From: Streptomyces sp. NBRC 110611
Lineage (GTDB): Bacteria > Actinomycetota > Actinomycetes > Streptomycetales > Streptomycetaceae
NCBI RefSeq assembly: GCF_001590865.1
Contig: NZ_BBUY01000007.1
Coordinates: 36,761-100,760 of the forward strand
DNA: 64,000 bases
Reading direction: 5' to 3'
In this document: positions 43,064 to 51,788 of the stretch, in pieces
How the letters are laid out: each line of letters begins with the position of its first letter
Numbering within the stretch: the first letter of the stretch is position 1
Made by a program: the position numbers and the translations under genes
The notes under the pieces: model-generated
Seen by the model: only the letters and a program-made list of their open reading frames with translations
Told to the model about the DNA's origin: nothing
Databases searched by the model: none

Positions 43064-43684
43064 ATGGCCGGCGCGATGCGCAAGATGGCGGTCTACCTCG
43101 GCCTCGTGGAGGACGATGGGTACGACGGCCGGGGGTTCGACCCCGACGACGAGTTCGAGCCCGAGCTTGACCCGGAGCCCGATCGGGGACGGCGGCAGCA
43201 GCACCAAGTGCAGGCCGAAACACTCCCGGAACGGGACGAACCCGTCCGGGCGGTGACGCCCCCGGCGCCGCGCGAACCAGCCCCGCTCGCGTCAGAAAGC
43301 GGACGACCCGCCCGAATTGCCCCCGTGGCATCCATCACACCTGAACGCCCGAATCTGGAGAAGAACGCACCGGTGATCATGCCCAAGGTTGTGTCCGAGC
43401 GGGAGCCCTACCGCATCACCACGCTGCACCCGCGGACCTACAACGAAGCCCGTACCATCGGGGAACACTTCCGTGAGGGCACTCCGGTGATCATGAATCT
43501 CACGGAGATGGATGACACGGACGCGAAGCGACTTGTCGACTTTGCGGCCGGTTTGGTGTTTGGTCTTCACGGCAGCATTGAGCGGGTGACGCAGAAGGTG
43601 TTCCTGTTGTCGCCTGCTAACGTCGATGTCACGGCGGAGGACAAGGCCCGTATCGCAGAGGGCGGGTTCTTCAACCAGAGCTGA
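43064..43684 (+). CDS. sepF: Cell division protein SepF (Z-ring membrane anchor)
   Basis: SepF bundles FtsZ filaments and tethers them to the membrane, replacing FtsA, which is absent here. The 206-residue protein has an amphipathic N-terminal helix (MAGAMRKMAVYLGLVED), an acidic, Pro-rich linker (residues 20-115) and the C-terminal SepF domain with PRTYNEARTIGEHFREGTPV near 130-149 and GLVFGLHGSIERVTQKVFLL near 177-196. The ATG follows GGAGGACGCAGAGA. The 123-base gap after ylmE may hold a separate promoter. Confidence 0.95.
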   Translation: MAGAMRKMAVYLGLVEDDGYDGRGFDPDDEFEPELDPEPDRGRRQQHQVQAETLPERDEPVRAVTPPAPREPAPLASESGRPARIAPVASITPERPNLEKNAPVIMPKVVSEREPYRITTLHPRTYNEARTIGEHFREGTPVIMNLTEMDDTDAKRLVDFAAGLVFGLHGSIERVTQKVFLLSPANVDVTAEDKARIAEGGFFNQS

Positions 43685-43757
43685 GACGCAACACCGGGCA
43701 ACACCACGGCCGACAGGCCAACACAGCAGCAGGACAAAGGGGAGAGGGAAGCGCGAG

Positions 43758-44051
43758 ATGAGTGTCGCTGGTCAGGTGATCTATATCGCGCTGTACTGCT
43801 TCCTGATCGTGTTGATCTTCCGGCTGGTGATGGACTACGTGTTCCAGTTCGCCCGTTCATGGCAACCCGGCAAGGCGATGGTGGTCATTCTTGAGGCCGC
43901 CTACACTGTCACTGATCCGCCACTCAAGCTTCTGCGGCGGGTAATTCCGCCGCTGCGTCTCGGGGGCGTGGCGCTCGACCTGTCCTTCTTCGTATTGATG
44001 ATCATCGTATACATCCTGATCACCGTCGTGAGGTCGGTGTTGTTGGTGTGA
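43758..44051 (+). CDS. YggT family membrane protein
   Basis: The 97-residue protein has two membrane helices (about 4-27 and 67-95) flanking a conserved loop with EAAYTVTDPPLKLLRRVIPP, the YggT hallmark. Relatives (YlmG) lie next to sepF in many Gram-positive bacteria and have been linked to division or nucleoid partition, but the mechanism is not known. The ATG at 43758 is preceded by GGGGAGAGGGAAG. Confidence 0.92.
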   Translation: MSVAGQVIYIALYCFLIVLIFRLVMDYVFQFARSWQPGKAMVVILEAAYTVTDPPLKLLRRVIPPLRLGGVALDLSFFVLMIIVYILITVVRSVLLV

Positions 44052-44100
44052 ACGATACGGTCTTGCCGATTGCCGACGACTACGTTGAGGTGAAGTAGAG

Positions 44101-45198
44101 ATGCCGTTGACCCCCGAGGACGTGCGGAACAAGCAGTTCACAACCGTCCGCCTCCGAGAAGGCTATGACGAGGACGAGGTCGATGCCTTCCTAGATGAGG
44201 TCGAAGCCGAACTGACCCGGCTCCTGCGGGAGAACGAGGATCTGCGCGCCAAGCTGGCCGCCGCCACCCGTGCCGCGGCGCAGAACCAGCAGCAGGGCCT
44301 GCGCAAGGGACCGGACCAGCAGCAGGAGCAGCAGCAGCGTCCCGGGGCTCCGGTACCCGCCGCCATATCCGGTCCGCAGCCGGTCCCGCCGCAGCAGCAG
44401 GGGATGGGTGGCCCGCCCCAACTGCCCGGTGGTGCACCGCAGCTGCCTCCAGGTCCCGGTGGCCACGGCCCCGGTCCGCAGGGCCCGCACGGCCCCGGTC
44501 CGATGGGCCCCGGCGGTCCGATGGGCGGCCCGATGGGCCCCGGCGGACCGCAGCTCGGCGGCGGCCAGCAGGGCGGCCCCGGCGGTGACAGCGCGGCCCG
44601 CGTGCTGTCGCTGGCACAGCAGACCGCCGACCAGGCGATCGCGGAGGCCCGTTCCGAGGCCAACAAGATCGTCGGCGAGGCGCGCAGCCGTGCCGAGGGC
44701 CTGGAGCGGGACGCCCGCGCCAAGGCCGACGCGCTGGAGCGGGACGCGCAGGAGAAGCACCGCGTGGCGATGGGCTCGCTGGAGTCGGCCCGCGCGACGC
44801 TGGAGCGCAAGGTCGAGGACCTGCGCGGCTTCGAGCGCGAGTACCGTACGCGGCTGAAGTCCTACCTGGAGAGCCAGCTGCGCCAGCTGGAGAACCAGTC
44901 GGACGACTCGCTGGCTCCGCCGCGGACCCCGGCGACCGCCTCGCTGCCGCCGTCCCCGTCGATGGCGTCGGCCGGTGCCGGCACCATGGGCGGCAACCAC
45001 ACCATGGGCGGCGGCCAGTCGATGGGCGGCAACCACTCCATGGCCGGGCAGTCCAGCGGTGGTCCGTCCTACGGCGGTCAGCAGCAGATGTCGCCGGCGA
45101 TGACCCAGCCGATGGCTCCGGTGCGGCCGCAGAGCCCGTCGCCGATGCAGACGCCGTCGCCGATGCGGGGATTCCTCATCGACGAGGACGACAACTGA
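44101..45198 (+). CDS. divIVA: Polar growth organiser DivIVA
   Basis: DivIVA marks hyphal tips by sensing negative membrane curvature and directs apical growth and branching; it is essential in streptomycetes. The 365-residue protein starts with the membrane-binding domain (MPLTPEDVRNKQFTTVRLR) and a short coiled coil (about 25-58), then a Gln/Gly/Pro-rich linker (about 60-165), a second coiled coil (about 165-275) and a Gly/Ser/Met-rich tail. The long linker is typical of Streptomyces. The ATG follows GAGGTGAAG. A strong terminator closes the cluster. Confidence 0.97.
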   Translation: MPLTPEDVRNKQFTTVRLREGYDEDEVDAFLDEVEAELTRLLRENEDLRAKLAAATRAAAQNQQQGLRKGPDQQQEQQQRPGAPVPAAISGPQPVPPQQQGMGGPPQLPGGAPQLPPGPGGHGPGPQGPHGPGPMGPGGPMGGPMGPGGPQLGGGQQGGPGGDSAARVLSLAQQTADQAIAEARSEANKIVGEARSRAEGLERDARAKADALERDAQEKHRVAMGSLESARATLERKVEDLRGFEREYRTRLKSYLESQLRQLENQSDDSLAPPRTPATASLPPSPSMASAGAGTMGGNHTMGGGQSMGGNHSMAGQSSGGPSYGGQQQMSPAMTQPMAPVRPQSPSPMQTPSPMRGFLIDEDDN

Positions 45199-45228
45199 GG
45201 TCCGCCTAGCGCGTACCGTCGGCAATCA

Positions 45229-45265
45229 GGGCCGGGCCCCGAGGAATTTCCTCGGGGCCCGGCCC
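45229..45265. terminator. Near-perfect palindromic terminator after divIVA
   Basis: Perfect 18-base arms (45229-45246 and 45248-45265) meet at a single central base and are followed by TTTT. It is placed 30 bases after divIVA and can also act on transcripts from ileS on the other strand. Confidence 0.93.
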
Positions 45266-45281
45266 TTTTGTGTCGTTGCGC

Positions 45282-45317
45282 GGGAAGCCCAGGAAGCCCA
45301 GGAAGCCCGGGAAGCCT
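45282..45317. repeat. Four copies of a 9-bp repeat
   Basis: (A/G)GGAAGCCC repeats with 9-bp spacing at 45282, 45291, 45300 and 45309, between the divIVA terminator and the 3' end of ileS. Confidence 0.85.
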
Positions 45318-45469
45318 CCGCCTTGTGCGGTGCATTCCGTGTGTGCGGTGAATTCCTTGTGTGTGGTGTGTGCCGTTTTTGACGCGGTGGCTGCGCTCGT
45401 TCGTACCGTACGGGCGCAGCACTGTGCCCCGGCGCGAGTGACGCCGGGGCAGGTGTGCGAACCGCGGGA

Positions 45470-48400
45470 TTACGCCTTACGGAGGTGGAATGTCAGTGCC
45501 AGTGCCTCGTCGGTGAAGGCGGGGCCGTAGTCTCCGTCCGGCTCGCCGGAGGCGAAGGCCGTGGCGAGGACCTCGTCGGCGATCAGGCCGGCGTGGTCGG
45601 TGAGGGCCGTGCGGACCTCGTCGTCCGTGGACTGCCAGCGCAGCTCGATGCGGTCGGCGACGTCCAGCCCGCTGTTCTTGCGGGCCTCCTGGATCAGCCG
45701 GATCGCATCACGGGCCAGGCCCGCGCGGCGCAGTTCCGGGGTGATCTCCAGGTCGAGGGCGACTGTGGCGCCCGCGTCGGAGGCCACCGACCAGCCCTCG
45801 CGGGGGGTTTCGGTGATGATGACCTCGTCGGGCGTGAGGGTGATCGTCTCGCCGTCGACCTCGACCGTGGCCTCGCCGTCGCGCAGCGCGAGCGAGAGGG
45901 CCGCGGCGTCCGCGGCGGCGACGGCCTTGGCGACCGCCTGGACGCCCTTGCCGAACCGCTTGCCGAGGGCGCGGAAGTTGGCCTTGGCGGTGGTGTCGAC
46001 GAGCGAGCCGCCGCCCGCTGGACCAGCGGAGGATTCAGTGAGGGAGGCCAGGGAGCTGACGTTGAGCTCCTCGGCGATCTGCGCCCGCAGGTCCTCGGAC
46101 AGGTCCGCGAAGCCATGGGCCGCGACCAGCGCGCGGGACAGCGGCTGACGGGTCTTGACGCCGGACTCGGCGCGGGTGGCACGGCCCAGCTCGACCAGTC
46201 GGCGGACCAGCAGCATCTGCCCGGACAGGGCCGGGTCGACGGCCGCCGGGTCGGCCACTGGCCAGGACGACAGGTGGACCGAGTCCGGCGCGTCCGGAGT
46301 GACCGGGACGACCAGGTCCTGCCAGACCCGCTCGGTGATGAAGGGGGTGAGCGGCGCCATCAGGCGGGTGACCGTCTCGATGACCTCGTGGAGGGTGCGC
46401 AGCGCGGCCGCGTCGCCCTGCCAGAAGCGGCGGCGGGACCGGCGGACGTACCAGTTGGACAGGTCGTCGACGAAGGCCGACAGCAGCTTGCCCGCGCGCT
46501 GGGTGTCGAACGACTCCAGGGCGTCGGTGACCTGCTCGACCAGGGTGTTCAGCTCGCCGAGCAGCCAGCGGTCCAGCAGCGGGCGGTCGGCGGGGGTCGG
46601 GTCGGCGGCGGACGGCGCCCAGCCGGAGGTACGGGCGTACAGCGCCTGGAAGGCGACCGTGTTCCAGTAGGTCAGCAGGGTCTTGCGGACGACCTCCTGG
46701 ATGGTGTTGTGGCCGACCCGGCGGGCGGCCCACGGGGAGCCGCCGGCGGCCATGAACCAGCGGACCGCGTCGGCGCCGTGCTGGTCCATCAGCGGGATCG
46801 GCTGGAGGATGTTGCCCAGGTGCTTGGACATCTTCCGGCCGTCCTCGGCGAGGATATGGCCCAGGCAGACCACGTTCTCGTACGCCGACTTGTCGAAGAC
46901 CAGGGTGCCGACGGCCATCAGGGTGTAGAACCAGCCGCGGGTCTGGTCGATCGCCTCGGAGATGAACTGCGCCGGGTACCGCTTCTCGAACAGTTCCTTG
47001 TTGCGGTACGGGTAGCCCCACTGCGCGAACGGCATCGAGCCCGAGTCGTACCAGGCGTCGATGACCTCCGGGACGCGGGTGGCGTCCAGCGAGCAGCCCT
47101 CGGCGGTGCAGGTGAAGGTGATCTCGTCGATGAACGGGCGGTGCGGGTCCAGGCCGGACTGGTCGGTGCCGGTCAGCTCGGTCAGCTCGGCGAGCGAGCC
47201 GACGCAGGTGAGGTGGTTCTCCTCGCAGCGCCAGATGGGCAGCGGGGTGCCCCAGTAGCGGTTGCGGGACAGCGCCCAGTCGATGTTGTTGGTGAGCCAG
47301 TCGCCGAAGCGGCCGTGCTTGACCGACTCGGGGAACCAGTTGGTGTTCTCGTTCTCGCGGAGCAGGGCGTCCTTGACCGCGGTGGTGCGGATGTACCAGG
47401 ACGGCTGGGCGTAGTAGAGCAGCGCGGTGTGGCAGCGCCAGCAGTGCGGGTAGCTGTGCTCGTAGGCGATGTGCTGGAAGAGCAGGCCCCGGGCCTGGAG
47501 GTCGGCGACCAGGGATTCGTCGGCCTTCTTGAAGAACTGGCCGCCGACGAGGCCCAGCTGCTCCTCGAAGGTGCCGTCCGGGCGGACCGGGTTGACCACC
47601 GGGAGGCCGTACGCCTTGCAGGTCCTGAGGTCGTCCTCACCGAAGGCGGGGGCCTGGTGGACGAGACCGGTGCCGTCGTCGGTGGTGACGTACTCCGCGT
47701 TGACGACGTAGTTGGCGCCCTCCAGCTCGACGAGGGAGAACGGGCGCTCGTAGGACCAGCGCTCCATTTCGCGGCCGGTGAAGGACCGGCCGGTGGCGGT
47801 CCAGCCCTCGCCGAGGGCCTTCTCCAGGAGCGGCTCCGCGACGACCAGCTGCTCCTCGCCGTCGGTGGCGACGACGTAGGTGACGTCCGGATGCGCGGCG
47901 GCGGCCGTGTTGGAGACCAGTGTCCAGGGGGTCGTCGTCCAGATGAGGAGGGACGCCTCGCCGGCGAGCGGGCCGGAGGTCAGCGGCAGGCGGACGTAGA
48001 CCGAGGGGTCGACGACGGTCTCGTAGCCCTGCGCCAGCTCGTGGTCCGACAGGCCGGTGCCGCAGCGCGGGCACCAGGGGGCGACGCGGTGGTCCTGGAC
48101 GAGCAGGCCCTTGGTGAAGATCTCCTTCAGCGACCACCAGACCGACTCGATGTAGTCGGGGTCCATCGTGCGGTACGGGGCGTCGAGGTCGGTCCAGTAC
48201 CCCATGCGGGTCGTGAGCTCGGCGAAGGCGTCGGTGTGGCGGGTCACCGACTCGCGGCACTTGGCGTTGAACTCGGCGATGCCGTACGCCTCGATGTCCT
48301 TCTTGCCGTTGAAGCCCAGCTCCTTCTCCACGGCCAGCTCGACCGGGAGGCCGTGGCAGTCCCAGCCGGCCTTGCGGTCGACGTGGTAGCCCTGCATCGT

Positions 48401-48631
48401 GCGGAACCGGGGGAAGACGTCCTTGAAGACGCGGGCCTCGATGTGGTGGGCACCGGGCATGCCGTTGGCGGTCGGGGGGCCCTCGTAGAAGACCCACTCG
48501 GGCCGTCCCCCGGACTGCTCGAGGGTACGGGCGAAGACCTTCTGCTCCTGCCAGAACTCGAGCACCGCGTGCTCCAGAGCGGGGAGGTCTACCTGGGCGG
48601 GTACCTGGCGGTACAGGGGCTGCTCACTCAT
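45470..48631 (-). CDS. ileS: Isoleucyl-tRNA synthetase
   Basis: IleS charges tRNA-Ile. The 1053-residue protein is a full-length class Ia synthetase of the eukaryote-like type: the HIGH-equivalent is in GMPGAHHIEARVF near residue 57-69, a large editing domain follows (GWDCHGLPVELAVEKEL near 89-105 precedes it; TWTTTPWTL-type editing motif LIWTTTPWTLVSN near 229), and KMSKH lies in EDGRKMSKHLGN near 592-603. The ATG at 48631 follows CCGGAGG by about 9 bases, and this ribosome site is controlled by a T-box leader. Confidence 0.96.
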   Translation of the reverse strand: MSEQPLYRQVPAQVDLPALEHAVLEFWQEQKVFARTLEQSGGRPEWVFYEGPPTANGMPGAHHIEARVFKDVFPRFRTMQGYHVDRKAGWDCHGLPVELAVEKELGFNGKKDIEAYGIAEFNAKCRESVTRHTDAFAELTTRMGYWTDLDAPYRTMDPDYIESVWWSLKEIFTKGLLVQDHRVAPWCPRCGTGLSDHELAQGYETVVDPSVYVRLPLTSGPLAGEASLLIWTTTPWTLVSNTAAAAHPDVTYVVATDGEEQLVVAEPLLEKALGEGWTATGRSFTGREMERWSYERPFSLVELEGANYVVNAEYVTTDDGTGLVHQAPAFGEDDLRTCKAYGLPVVNPVRPDGTFEEQLGLVGGQFFKKADESLVADLQARGLLFQHIAYEHSYPHCWRCHTALLYYAQPSWYIRTTAVKDALLRENENTNWFPESVKHGRFGDWLTNNIDWALSRNRYWGTPLPIWRCEENHLTCVGSLAELTELTGTDQSGLDPHRPFIDEITFTCTAEGCSLDATRVPEVIDAWYDSGSMPFAQWGYPYRNKELFEKRYPAQFISEAIDQTRGWFYTLMAVGTLVFDKSAYENVVCLGHILAEDGRKMSKHLGNILQPIPLMDQHGADAVRWFMAAGGSPWAARRVGHNTIQEVVRKTLLTYWNTVAFQALYARTSGWAPSAADPTPADRPLLDRWLLGELNTLVEQVTDALESFDTQRAGKLLSAFVDDLSNWYVRRSRRRFWQGDAAALRTLHEVIETVTRLMAPLTPFITERVWQDLVVPVTPDAPDSVHLSSWPVADPAAVDPALSGQMLLVRRLVELGRATRAESGVKTRQPLSRALVAAHGFADLSEDLRAQIAEELNVSSLASLTESSAGPAGGGSLVDTTAKANFRALGKRFGKGVQAVAKAVAAADAAALSLALRDGEATVEVDGETITLTPDEVIITETPREGWSVASDAGATVALDLEITPELRRAGLARDAIRLIQEARKNSGLDVADRIELRWQSTDDEVRTALTDHAGLIADEVLATAFASGEPDGDYGPAFTDEALALTFHLRKA

Positions 48632-48639
48632 CGGGGGCT

Positions 48640-48920
48640 TCCTCCGGCGGACACCTGCTGCTTCTCCGTCCGGAGGGACGAGAGCGCTGGCTCCCGCGGT
48701 ACCACCCTCCTTGGCGGTGCGCGCCGCACCGCCCCCTCATTGGGGTCGCGCTGCCGGTTCTACTCGCCCTGGATGGCCCGAGCCCGTGGGCGGAGCCCAC
48801 TGTCCACAACTTTCTTCCGGCGGCTCCGGGTGATCTTCACGTCGTGCACGCCCCCGGGCTTCCACCATCCCCGGGTCGCTGCCGGCTGCGTACGACGCTA
48901 CTCGTCCCATCAATGCCTGT
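48640..48920 (-). promoter_or_regulatory. T-box riboswitch leader of ileS (translational type)
   Basis: On the minus strand the leader has a long stem I with an apparent Ile specifier ATC (in GAAGATCACC, about 48830-48840) and the invariant T-box TGGTACCGCGG at 48694-48704. GGAGGG (48705-48710) can pair with CCCTCC (within 48670-48677). Alternatively CCTCCGG there can pair with the CCGGAGG ribosome site of ileS (48641-48647). Uncharged tRNA-Ile would favour the first pairing and free translation. The alternative pairings are seen by eye. Confidence 0.92.
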
Positions 48921-48931
48921 CGCTGTCCCCA

Positions 48932-49179
48932 CAGTGTACGGGGCCCCGCCGACAGCGGCCGACCGAATTCCGGTGTGACCCGAATGGCCAGGAGCCGTCC
49001 CCGCCGCCCGCCCGGCGGATTACCGGCCGGGCAGCGGGGCACAACCGAGGCATACCGCACGTCCGGGCCGGGTGGCAGGGCCTTTCGGGGCGGTGCGTCC
49101 CGTTGCCGCCCGCCGTGCGGAGATTTATCGTTCCCGTCACGATTCGCGAACAACGTCACATACGTAAAGGGGCGCGGTC
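48932..49179. other. Divergent gap between the ileS leader and the DksA-like gene
   Basis: About 250 bases with no gene. Minus-strand TACACT at 48933-48938 is a plausible -10 for the ileS leader transcript. The other end must hold the promoter of the DksA-like gene, but I cannot place it. Confidence 0.5.
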
Positions 49180-49938
49180 ATGGTGGCGAAAAAGACCGCC
49201 GCGGAGAAGAGCACGACGCCTGCCGACGAGGCCGTCGCGAAGCAGCCTGCCCCGAAGAACGACGCTCCGAAGAAGGCCGCAGCGAAGAAGGCAGCGGAGA
49301 AGAAGCCGGCGGAGAAGAAGCCGGCGGAGAAGAAGAAAGCCGCTCCGAAGAAGACGGCGGCGAAGAAGACGGCCGCGAAGACAGCCGCGAAGAAGACCGC
49401 GAAGAAGGCTCCGGCCAAGAAGGCCGCGGTGCCCGCGAGGAAGACGGGAGCCAAGACGGTGGTGGCGAAGAAGACGGCGGCCGCGACGGCCGAAGCGCAC
49501 GGCGGTGGTCCCGCGCTCGCCACGGCCCCGATGGCCGCGGCGCCGGACGAGCTCGCCGTACGGCCCGGCGAGGACCCCTGGACCCCGGCCGAGGTCGCCG
49601 CGGCGCGCACCGAGCTGATGGACGAGGCGGCGCGGCTGCGCCTGGAGATCGTCTCGGCCGAGGACGCCATCGCCGGGATGATGCGCGACTCCGGCGACGG
49701 CGCCGGCGACGACGACGCCGACACCGGCAGCAAGAACATCACCCGGGAACACGAGCTGGCGCTCGCCTCCAACGCCCGCGAGATGCTCCACCAGACCGAG
49801 CGGGCCCTCGGCCGTCTCGACGCCGGCACCTACGGGCTCTGCGAGAACTGCGGCAACCCCATCGGCAAGGCCCGGATGCAGGCCTTCCCCCGGGCGACGC
49901 TGTGTGTGGAGTGCAAACAGCAGCAGGAGCGCCGCTGA
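49180..49938 (+). CDS. TraR/DksA family zinc-finger protein with histone H1-like N-terminus
   Basis: The 252-residue protein has two parts. Residues 1-105 are Lys/Ala-rich AAKKAAEKKPAEKK-type repeats like histone H1 tails. Residues about 125-252 are a DksA/TraR-like coiled coil and a C4 zinc finger with Cys 221, 224, 242 and 245 (LCENCGNPIG and LCVEC). DksA-type proteins bind RNA polymerase through the secondary channel; the basic tail should bind DNA or RNA. The ATG at 49180 follows AAAGGGG. The DNA-binding role is inferred from composition. Confidence 0.9.
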   Translation: MVAKKTAAEKSTTPADEAVAKQPAPKNDAPKKAAAKKAAEKKPAEKKPAEKKKAAPKKTAAKKTAAKTAAKKTAKKAPAKKAAVPARKTGAKTVVAKKTAAATAEAHGGGPALATAPMAAAPDELAVRPGEDPWTPAEVAAARTELMDEAARLRLEIVSAEDAIAGMMRDSGDGAGDDDADTGSKNITREHELALASNAREMLHQTERALGRLDAGTYGLCENCGNPIGKARMQAFPRATLCVECKQQQERR

Positions 49939-50071
49939 GCCGGCCGGCCACCGGACCCGGCCGGTCGCGGGGCGGTACCCGTAGCGCCCGGCGCCGTACG
50001 TGTGTGCCGTACTCTCGTGGTTCAGCCAGGCACGGCCTGGTCGCGGACACAACGGGCTGAGGGACTCACAC

Positions 50072-50680
50072 GTGGCAGAGGCGGAGCGCATCACCGGTAC
50101 GCCGGAACCCGGGCAGGGATCCGGAGCGGAGCCGACACCGGCTTCCGACGGGGGAGGGGCGGCCGGGCAGGAGCGGGAGCGCGGCGCCGGCCGCGGCAAG
50201 CGGCGGATCGCCGCGCTGCTGCTGGTCGCCTGCTTCGTGTACCTGCTGGACCTGGTCAGCAAGGTGCTCGTCGTGGCCAAGCTGGAGCACCACGACCCCA
50301 TCGAGATCGTCGGGACGCTGCTGCAGCTCCGGGTGATCCGTAACCGCGGGGCCGCCTTCGGCATCGGCGAGGCGCTGACGATCTTCCTGACGATCATCGC
50401 CGCCGCGGTGATCGTGGTGATCGCCCGGATCGCCCGCAAGCTCTACAGCCTGCCCTGGGCCATCGCGCTGGGGCTGCTGCTCGGCGGTGCCTTCGGCAAC
50501 CTCACCGACCGGGTCTTCCGCTCGCCGGGCATCTTCGAGGGCGCGGTGGTCGACTTCATCGCCCCCGCGCACTTCGCGGTCTTCAACCTCGCCGACTCCG
50601 CGATCGTCTGCGGCGGCATCCTGATCGTGATCCTGTCCTTCCGCGGCCTCGACCCCGACGGGACGCTCCACAAGGACTGA
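50072..50680 (+). CDS. lspA: Lipoprotein signal peptidase II
   Basis: LspA cleaves the signal peptide of prolipoproteins after lipid modification. The 202-residue protein has a Gly/Glu-rich N-terminal extension of about 43 residues, then four membrane helices with the catalytic aspartates Asp 146 (NLTDRVF) and Asp 175 (FNLADSA), and the conserved RVIRNRGAAFG near 87-97. The GTG at 50072 follows GAGGGA. The extension is longer than in model enzymes. It is followed closely by an rluD-like gene, as in many bacteria. Confidence 0.95.
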   Translation: MAEAERITGTPEPGQGSGAEPTPASDGGGAAGQERERGAGRGKRRIAALLLVACFVYLLDLVSKVLVVAKLEHHDPIEIVGTLLQLRVIRNRGAAFGIGEALTIFLTIIAAAVIVVIARIARKLYSLPWAIALGLLLGGAFGNLTDRVFRSPGIFEGAVVDFIAPAHFAVFNLADSAIVCGGILIVILSFRGLDPDGTLHKD

Positions 50681-50767
50681 CGGCGCCGCCCCCCATAAGC
50701 CGCAGCCCCCCCCCACGGCTCCCGCCCCGCCCCGATGCGGGGCGCCAGGGCTGCCATACTCCATAAG

Positions 50768-51709
50768 GTGAGCACGATTCCCGAGATCCGCACCCTGCCC
50801 GTACCGGACGGCCTGGAGGGCGAGCGTGTCGACGCCGCGCTGGCCCGGATGTTCGGCTTCTCCCGCACGAAGGCCGCCGAGCTGGCCGCCGCCGGAAAGG
50901 TCCGGGTCGACGGGGCCGAGGTGATGAAGTCCGAGCGGGTGCGCGGTGGCGCGTGGCTGGAGGTCGAGATGCCGCAGGCCGCGCCGCCGGTGGAGATCGT
51001 CGCCGAGCCCGTCGAGGGCATGGAGATCGTGCATGACGACGACGACATCGTCGTGATCGTCAAGCCGGTCGGCGTCGCCGCCCACCCGAGCCCCGGCTGG
51101 ACCGGCACCACCGTCATCGGCGGGCTGGCCGCGGCCGGCTACCGCATCTCCACCTCCGGCGCCGCCGAGCGCCAGGGCATCGTGCACCGCCTCGACGTCG
51201 GCACCTCCGGCCTGATGGTGGTCGCCAAGTCCGAGCGGGCGTACACGTCCCTGAAGCGGCAGTTCAAGGAGCGCGTCCCCGAGAAGCGCTACCACTCCCT
51301 GGTCCAGGGCCACCCGGACCCGATGAGCGGCACCATCGACGCGCCCATCGGCCGGCATCCGCAGCACGACTACAAGTGGGCGGTCACCGCCGACGGCAAG
51401 CCGAGCGTCACCCACTACGACCTCATCGAGGCGTTCCGCGCGGCCAGCCTGCTCGACATCAAGCTGGAGACCGGGCGCACCCACCAGATCCGGGTGCACA
51501 TGGCCGCGCACCGCCACCCCTGCGTCGGCGACCTGACCTACGGTGCGGACCCCACCCTCGCCAAGCGGCTGGGCGTCGCCCGGCAGTGGCTGCACGCGGT
51601 CCGGCTGGGCTTCGAGCACCCCTCCGACGGCCGCTGGGTCGAGTTCGAGAGCGCCTATCCGGACGATCTGCAGCGCGCCCTCGACACCGTGCGCGACGAG
51701 AGCAGCTGA
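50768..51709 (+). CDS. RluD-type 23S rRNA pseudouridine synthase
   Basis: The 313-residue protein has an N-terminal S4 RNA-binding domain (about 16-75, ERVDAALARMFGFSRTKA) and an RluA-family catalytic domain with the nucleophile Asp 143 in HRLDVGTSGLMVVAK. Further family motifs are KRYHSLVQG near 184 and LETGRTHQIRVHMA near 232-245. The GTG at 50768 is chosen over an upstream ATG because it starts directly before the S4 domain. It is 87 bases after lspA. Target positions in rRNA are inferred from the family. Confidence 0.92.
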   Translation: MSTIPEIRTLPVPDGLEGERVDAALARMFGFSRTKAAELAAAGKVRVDGAEVMKSERVRGGAWLEVEMPQAAPPVEIVAEPVEGMEIVHDDDDIVVIVKPVGVAAHPSPGWTGTTVIGGLAAAGYRISTSGAAERQGIVHRLDVGTSGLMVVAKSERAYTSLKRQFKERVPEKRYHSLVQGHPDPMSGTIDAPIGRHPQHDYKWAVTADGKPSVTHYDLIEAFRAASLLDIKLETGRTHQIRVHMAAHRHPCVGDLTYGADPTLAKRLGVARQWLHAVRLGFEHPSDGRWVEFESAYPDDLQRALDTVRDESS

Positions 51710-51788
51710 CCCCGGCCGGGTTTTCCGGCCATACGTGGCACTCTTGGGCGGAAAGTGATCGAATCCGACCATCCGGAGCGTAGCCACC

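Noticed and set aside
45455..49618. A 1387-residue plus-strand open frame
   Set aside because: It is the antisense shadow of ileS and of the ileS leader, with Arg/Gly/Val-rich composition typical of GC-skewed non-coding frames.
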